Source: JANQPX01 sp039197065 (GTDB lineage: Bacteria > Pseudomonadota > Alphaproteobacteria > Geminicoccales > Geminicoccaceae). From it: a stretch of DNA of 64,000 nt. Every line of letters starts with the position of its first letter. Position 1 is the stretch's first letter. Below are positions 61,969 through 64,000 of this stretch, piece after piece. The notes below the pieces were generated by a model. It worked only from the letters and a program-made list of their open reading frames with translations. It made no database searches and was not told where the DNA came from. The stretch covers positions 62,001 through 126,000 of the forward strand of contig JBCCUL010000004.1 of NCBI GenBank assembly GCA_039197065.1, in the 5' to 3' direction. The position numbers and the translations under genes are program-made.

Positions 61969-62783
61969 GCGCCGCCGGTGGCGAGCTGTGTCGGCCTTGG
62001 ACGAATGCCGTAGGGGGTGGCCCAGGAGAGGCCGTCCTCGGTTTGGCCGGCGGGAAAATACTCGGCGCCGACCCAGCCTTCATAGCCGAGGCGATCGAGA
62101 CATTCGAACAGATAGGCGCAGTTGAGTTCGCCGATATCCGGCTCCTGACGCTCGGGCACGCCTGCGAACTGGACGTGACCGATCAGGGGCCAGAACGCTT
62201 CAAGGCCTTTGGCGACGTCGCCGCGCATGATCTGGGTGTGGTAGAAGTCATATTGCAGCCGAAGGTTGGCCGCCCCGATCTCCTCGATGAGGGTCCGCGC
62301 TTCTTCCGATGTGTTCAGAAGATAACCCGGAATGTCGCGGGTGTTGATCGGCTCGATCAGCAGCCTATCGATCGGGCGACCGTCGGCCTCGGCGACGGCA
62401 TGGCGGAGATTGTCCTGAAAGAGCCGAAAGGCCGCGTCGCGCTCGACGCCATCCGGCAGCACGCCGGCCATGACATGGATCATCCGGCAGCCGACCGCTT
62501 CCGCATAATCGAGCGCCTCCGCCATGGCCGCTCGGAAATCCGCTTCTCGTCCCGGAAGCCCTGCCAGGCCCCGCTCGCCGGCTTCGAAATCACCGGGCGG
62601 GGTGTTGATCAGAACGAGCGGGATGCCTGCCGCATCGAGCGCCGCTTTCATCGCCGCCGCCGGCACCTCGGAGGGAAACTGACACTCCACCGCCTCGAAC
62701 CCCGCCGATGCGGCGGCCGCGACTCGATCGACCAGAGCGTGTTCGGTGAACATGGTGCTGATATTGGCGGCAAAGCGCGGCAT
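61959..62783 (-). CDS. hyi: Hydroxypyruvate isomerase family protein
   Basis: A TIM-barrel isomerase of 274 residues that interconverts hydroxypyruvate and tartronate semialdehyde (Hyi) or 2-oxo-tetronate (OtnI type). It starts MPRFAANISTMFTEHALVDR, with GFEAVECQFPSEVP, LIEPINTRDIPGYLL, LQYDFYHTQIMRGDV and HVQFAGVPERQEPDIGELN, covering the metal ligands Glu, Asp and His. GGAGGAG upstream fixes ATG at 62783. Confidence 0.93.
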   Translation of the reverse strand: MPRFAANISTMFTEHALVDRVAAAASAGFEAVECQFPSEVPAAAMKAALDAAGIPLVLINTPPGDFEAGERGLAGLPGREADFRAAMAEALDYAEAVGCRMIHVMAGVLPDGVERDAAFRLFQDNLRHAVAEADGRPIDRLLIEPINTRDIPGYLLNTSEEARTLIEEIGAANLRLQYDFYHTQIMRGDVAKGLEAFWPLIGHVQFAGVPERQEPDIGELNCAYLFECLDRLGYEGWVGAEYFPAGQTEDGLSWATPYGIRPRPTQLATGGALV

Positions 62784-62910
62784 GATCCTCTCCTCCGTCA
62801 CGGCGCCTTCGGCGCTTCGTGAGACTGCGGTCATCGTTCTAGACGAGACGCGTGCTCTTGTTGAGGGGAAACCACGCCCCGATGCGGGGCCAACCGTCCG
62901 CCGGTGGCGA

Positions 62911-63114
62911 TCAGCGCAGACCGGCGACCGTCGAGACGTAACGGGTGGCGTGGCCGAATGCGAAGAGATAGCCGAGGCAGAACGCGGCCACGCAGCCGAT
63001 CAGAAGATGATACCAGCGGAGGACAAAAGGCTTTTTTCGCCGAGCCCGCGTCTTCGCGCGCGTCCTTGCCGGCGAGGCCCGTCTCGTGGTCGTTCTGGTA
63101 TTGCGGCGCGCCAT
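62911..63114 (-). CDS. Small basic single-pass membrane protein
   Basis: A 67-residue frame: a very basic N-terminus (MARRNTRTTTRRASPARTRAK...) followed by one strong hydrophobic helix (about 32-52) and a short C-terminus. AGGAGA precedes the ATG. It looks like a genuine small membrane protein, but no family was recognised. Confidence 0.5.
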   Translation of the reverse strand: MARRNTRTTTRRASPARTRAKTRARRKKPFVLRWYHLLIGCVAAFCLGYLFAFGHATRYVSTVAGLR

Positions 63115-63321
63115 CGACGCTGTTGTCTCCTAGGCCCGAAATCAGCGGCATCCTAGCCCGGCGCCTCGCGTCAAGCAAACCCACACACTGTTCGAAGCTG
63201 CGAAGTGCTTTACGTGAACCGCTCTAGTGAATATCCTTAAACGTTGAAGTTGTTGAACAATATGCGCTTGAAGGGTTCTCCATGCGATCATCGGAAGCCT
63301 TGGCGCCGGGAACGAACCGGG

Positions 63322-63519
63322 ATGAAGAACGGCGCGAAAAGGGCGCTTCTTATGTCGATGGCGGTCGGGCTGGTGATCGGCGCCACCGGCTGCCGTGACG
63401 AGGAGCAGGCGCGACCGATGGTCAAGCAAAAGGGCATCTACGAAGGATCGGCGGATGAACCGATCGCCGAGGATCTCGAAGAAGAATTGCGATCGCGGGC
63501 GGCAAGTCAGAAATTCTAA
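63322..63519 (+). CDS. Small lipoprotein upstream of formate dehydrogenase gamma subunit
   Basis: A 65-residue predicted lipoprotein: signal peptide ALLMSMAVGLVIGATGC with the lipidated Cys, then RDEEQARPMVKQKGIYEG and an acidic helical tail ending RSRAASQKF. Small lipoproteins with a YxKGxYxG-type centre occur upstream of formate dehydrogenase gamma-subunit genes in other Alphaproteobacteria, and the gene here is only 37 bp before such a gene. A role in FDH assembly or anchoring is inference. Confidence 0.65.
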   Translation: MKNGAKRALLMSMAVGLVIGATGCRDEEQARPMVKQKGIYEGSADEPIAEDLEEELRSRAASQKF

Positions 63520-63556
63520 GCCGGAAATCATCCGGAAGCAGGCGGGAGTTATCCAG

Positions 63557-64000
63557 ATGACGGCATCCCCAACACCGGCGAAAAAGCCAGAGACGGGCAG
63601 ATGGAAACGGCGAGGCGTGTTCGCCATCTTTTGCGCCCTGGTCCTGATGCTGGTCACGGCGCTGATCATCGAGCGCGCACCTGCCTTCATGGGCGAGGCC
63701 GTGGCGCAGGAGCAGGGCCAGGTTCCGGGCGCAACCCTCGGCAGCAGCAGCGACAGTGACTTCTGGCGCGCTGTCCGGCAGGGCGATGCCGGTCAGGTCG
63801 CGGGACCGAACCCCCAGGCGGGCGTCATGATCCAGTCTGAGGGCGAGCTTTGGCGAGCGATGCGCAACGGCCCGCTCTCGGTATACGGCGTCTGGGTTCT
63901 GGTCGGTATGACGGCGCTGCTCGCCCTGTTCTTCCTCCTTCGCGGCCGCATCAAGATCGAGGGTGGAGAAAGCGGTCATCGCCTGATCCGCTTCAACAGT
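63557..64000 (+). CDS. Formate dehydrogenase cytochrome b (gamma) subunit, N-terminal part
   Basis: The reading frame runs off the window end after 148 codons. It begins with a basic region, a hydrophobic segment (about 21-41), and then the family-typical periplasmic lead ending FWRAVRQGDAGQVAGPNPQAGVMIQSEGELWRAMRNG. A second membrane segment (about 110-127) leads into FFLLRGRIKIEGGESGHRLIRFNS, the signature of the alphaproteobacterial FdoI/FdhC type. This subunit carries two b haems and passes electrons from formate oxidation to quinone. The other subunits should lie beyond the window. Confidence 0.88.
   Translation, partial: MTASPTPAKKPETGRWKRRGVFAIFCALVLMLVTALIIERAPAFMGEAVAQEQGQVPGATLGSSSDSDFWRAVRQGDAGQVAGPNPQAGVMIQSEGELWRAMRNGPLSVYGVWVLVGMTALLALFFLLRGRIKIEGGESGHRLIRFNS

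Overview
The window is chromosomal DNA of a free-living, flagellated alphaproteobacterium. The signs are high GC, the flgB-flgC-fliE-fliQ-fliR-flhB order, CtrA-type boxes (TTAA-N7-TTAA), a phasin with PhaR-like operator sites, the alphaproteobacterial two-domain dCTP deaminase, a SUV3-like helicase coupled to an S4 protein, and DUF3576. A strongly acidic porin would fit a marine or saline habitat. A BciA-like chlorophyllide reductase hints at a phototrophic lineage, but no other photosynthesis gene is present. I cannot name the genus. No rRNA, tRNA, CRISPR array, transposase or intact prophage was seen.

Layout. 1-3.4 kb: flagellar basal-body and export operon on the minus strand, reading away from a divergent csrA-purE-purK operon (3.6-5.4 kb). 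5.5-12 kb: a small lipoprotein, an App1-type phosphatase, dCTP deaminase and a cytochrome P450, separated by long repeat-bearing spacers. 12-24.5 kb: a PAS-GGDEF-EAL protein, argG, hrcA-grpE, a phasin, a second GGDEF protein, an MFS transporter, rpmB, a phytase-like lipoprotein, a BI-1 protein and a NYN/cold-shock fusion. 24.7-34.7 kb: ccdA, a cyclase-family hydrolase, a HerA-like ATPase, a repeat island, then leuS-lptE-holA and a DUF3576 lipoprotein. 34.7-44.5 kb: two outer-membrane proteins, a cupin oxygenase, a YggS protein, S4 protein plus helicase, and htpG.

44.5-64 kb is mostly catabolic: a Cys-rich NPC-repeat lipoprotein; a 3-hydroxyisobutyrate-dehydrogenase-like enzyme divergent from a tightly coupled rraA-dpaL-carbamoylase-bciA set with uxaA and DUF3047 genes behind it; a two-gene membrane/coiled-coil module; a davA-davB-like pair (amino-acid oxidative decarboxylation to an amide, then amide hydrolysis); small TfoX, DUF2461 and CMD genes; an inositol fragment (iolE, iolD) with a 2-hydroxyacid dehydrogenase and a hydroxypyruvate isomerase; and the start of a formate dehydrogenase module cut by the window edge.

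The most unusual content outside the genes is a set of at least five dispersed palindromic repeat families. Several copies abut or supply stop codons. One family shows an inverted loop between copies and another shows compensatory stem changes. The most unusual gene product is the NPC-repeat lipoprotein.
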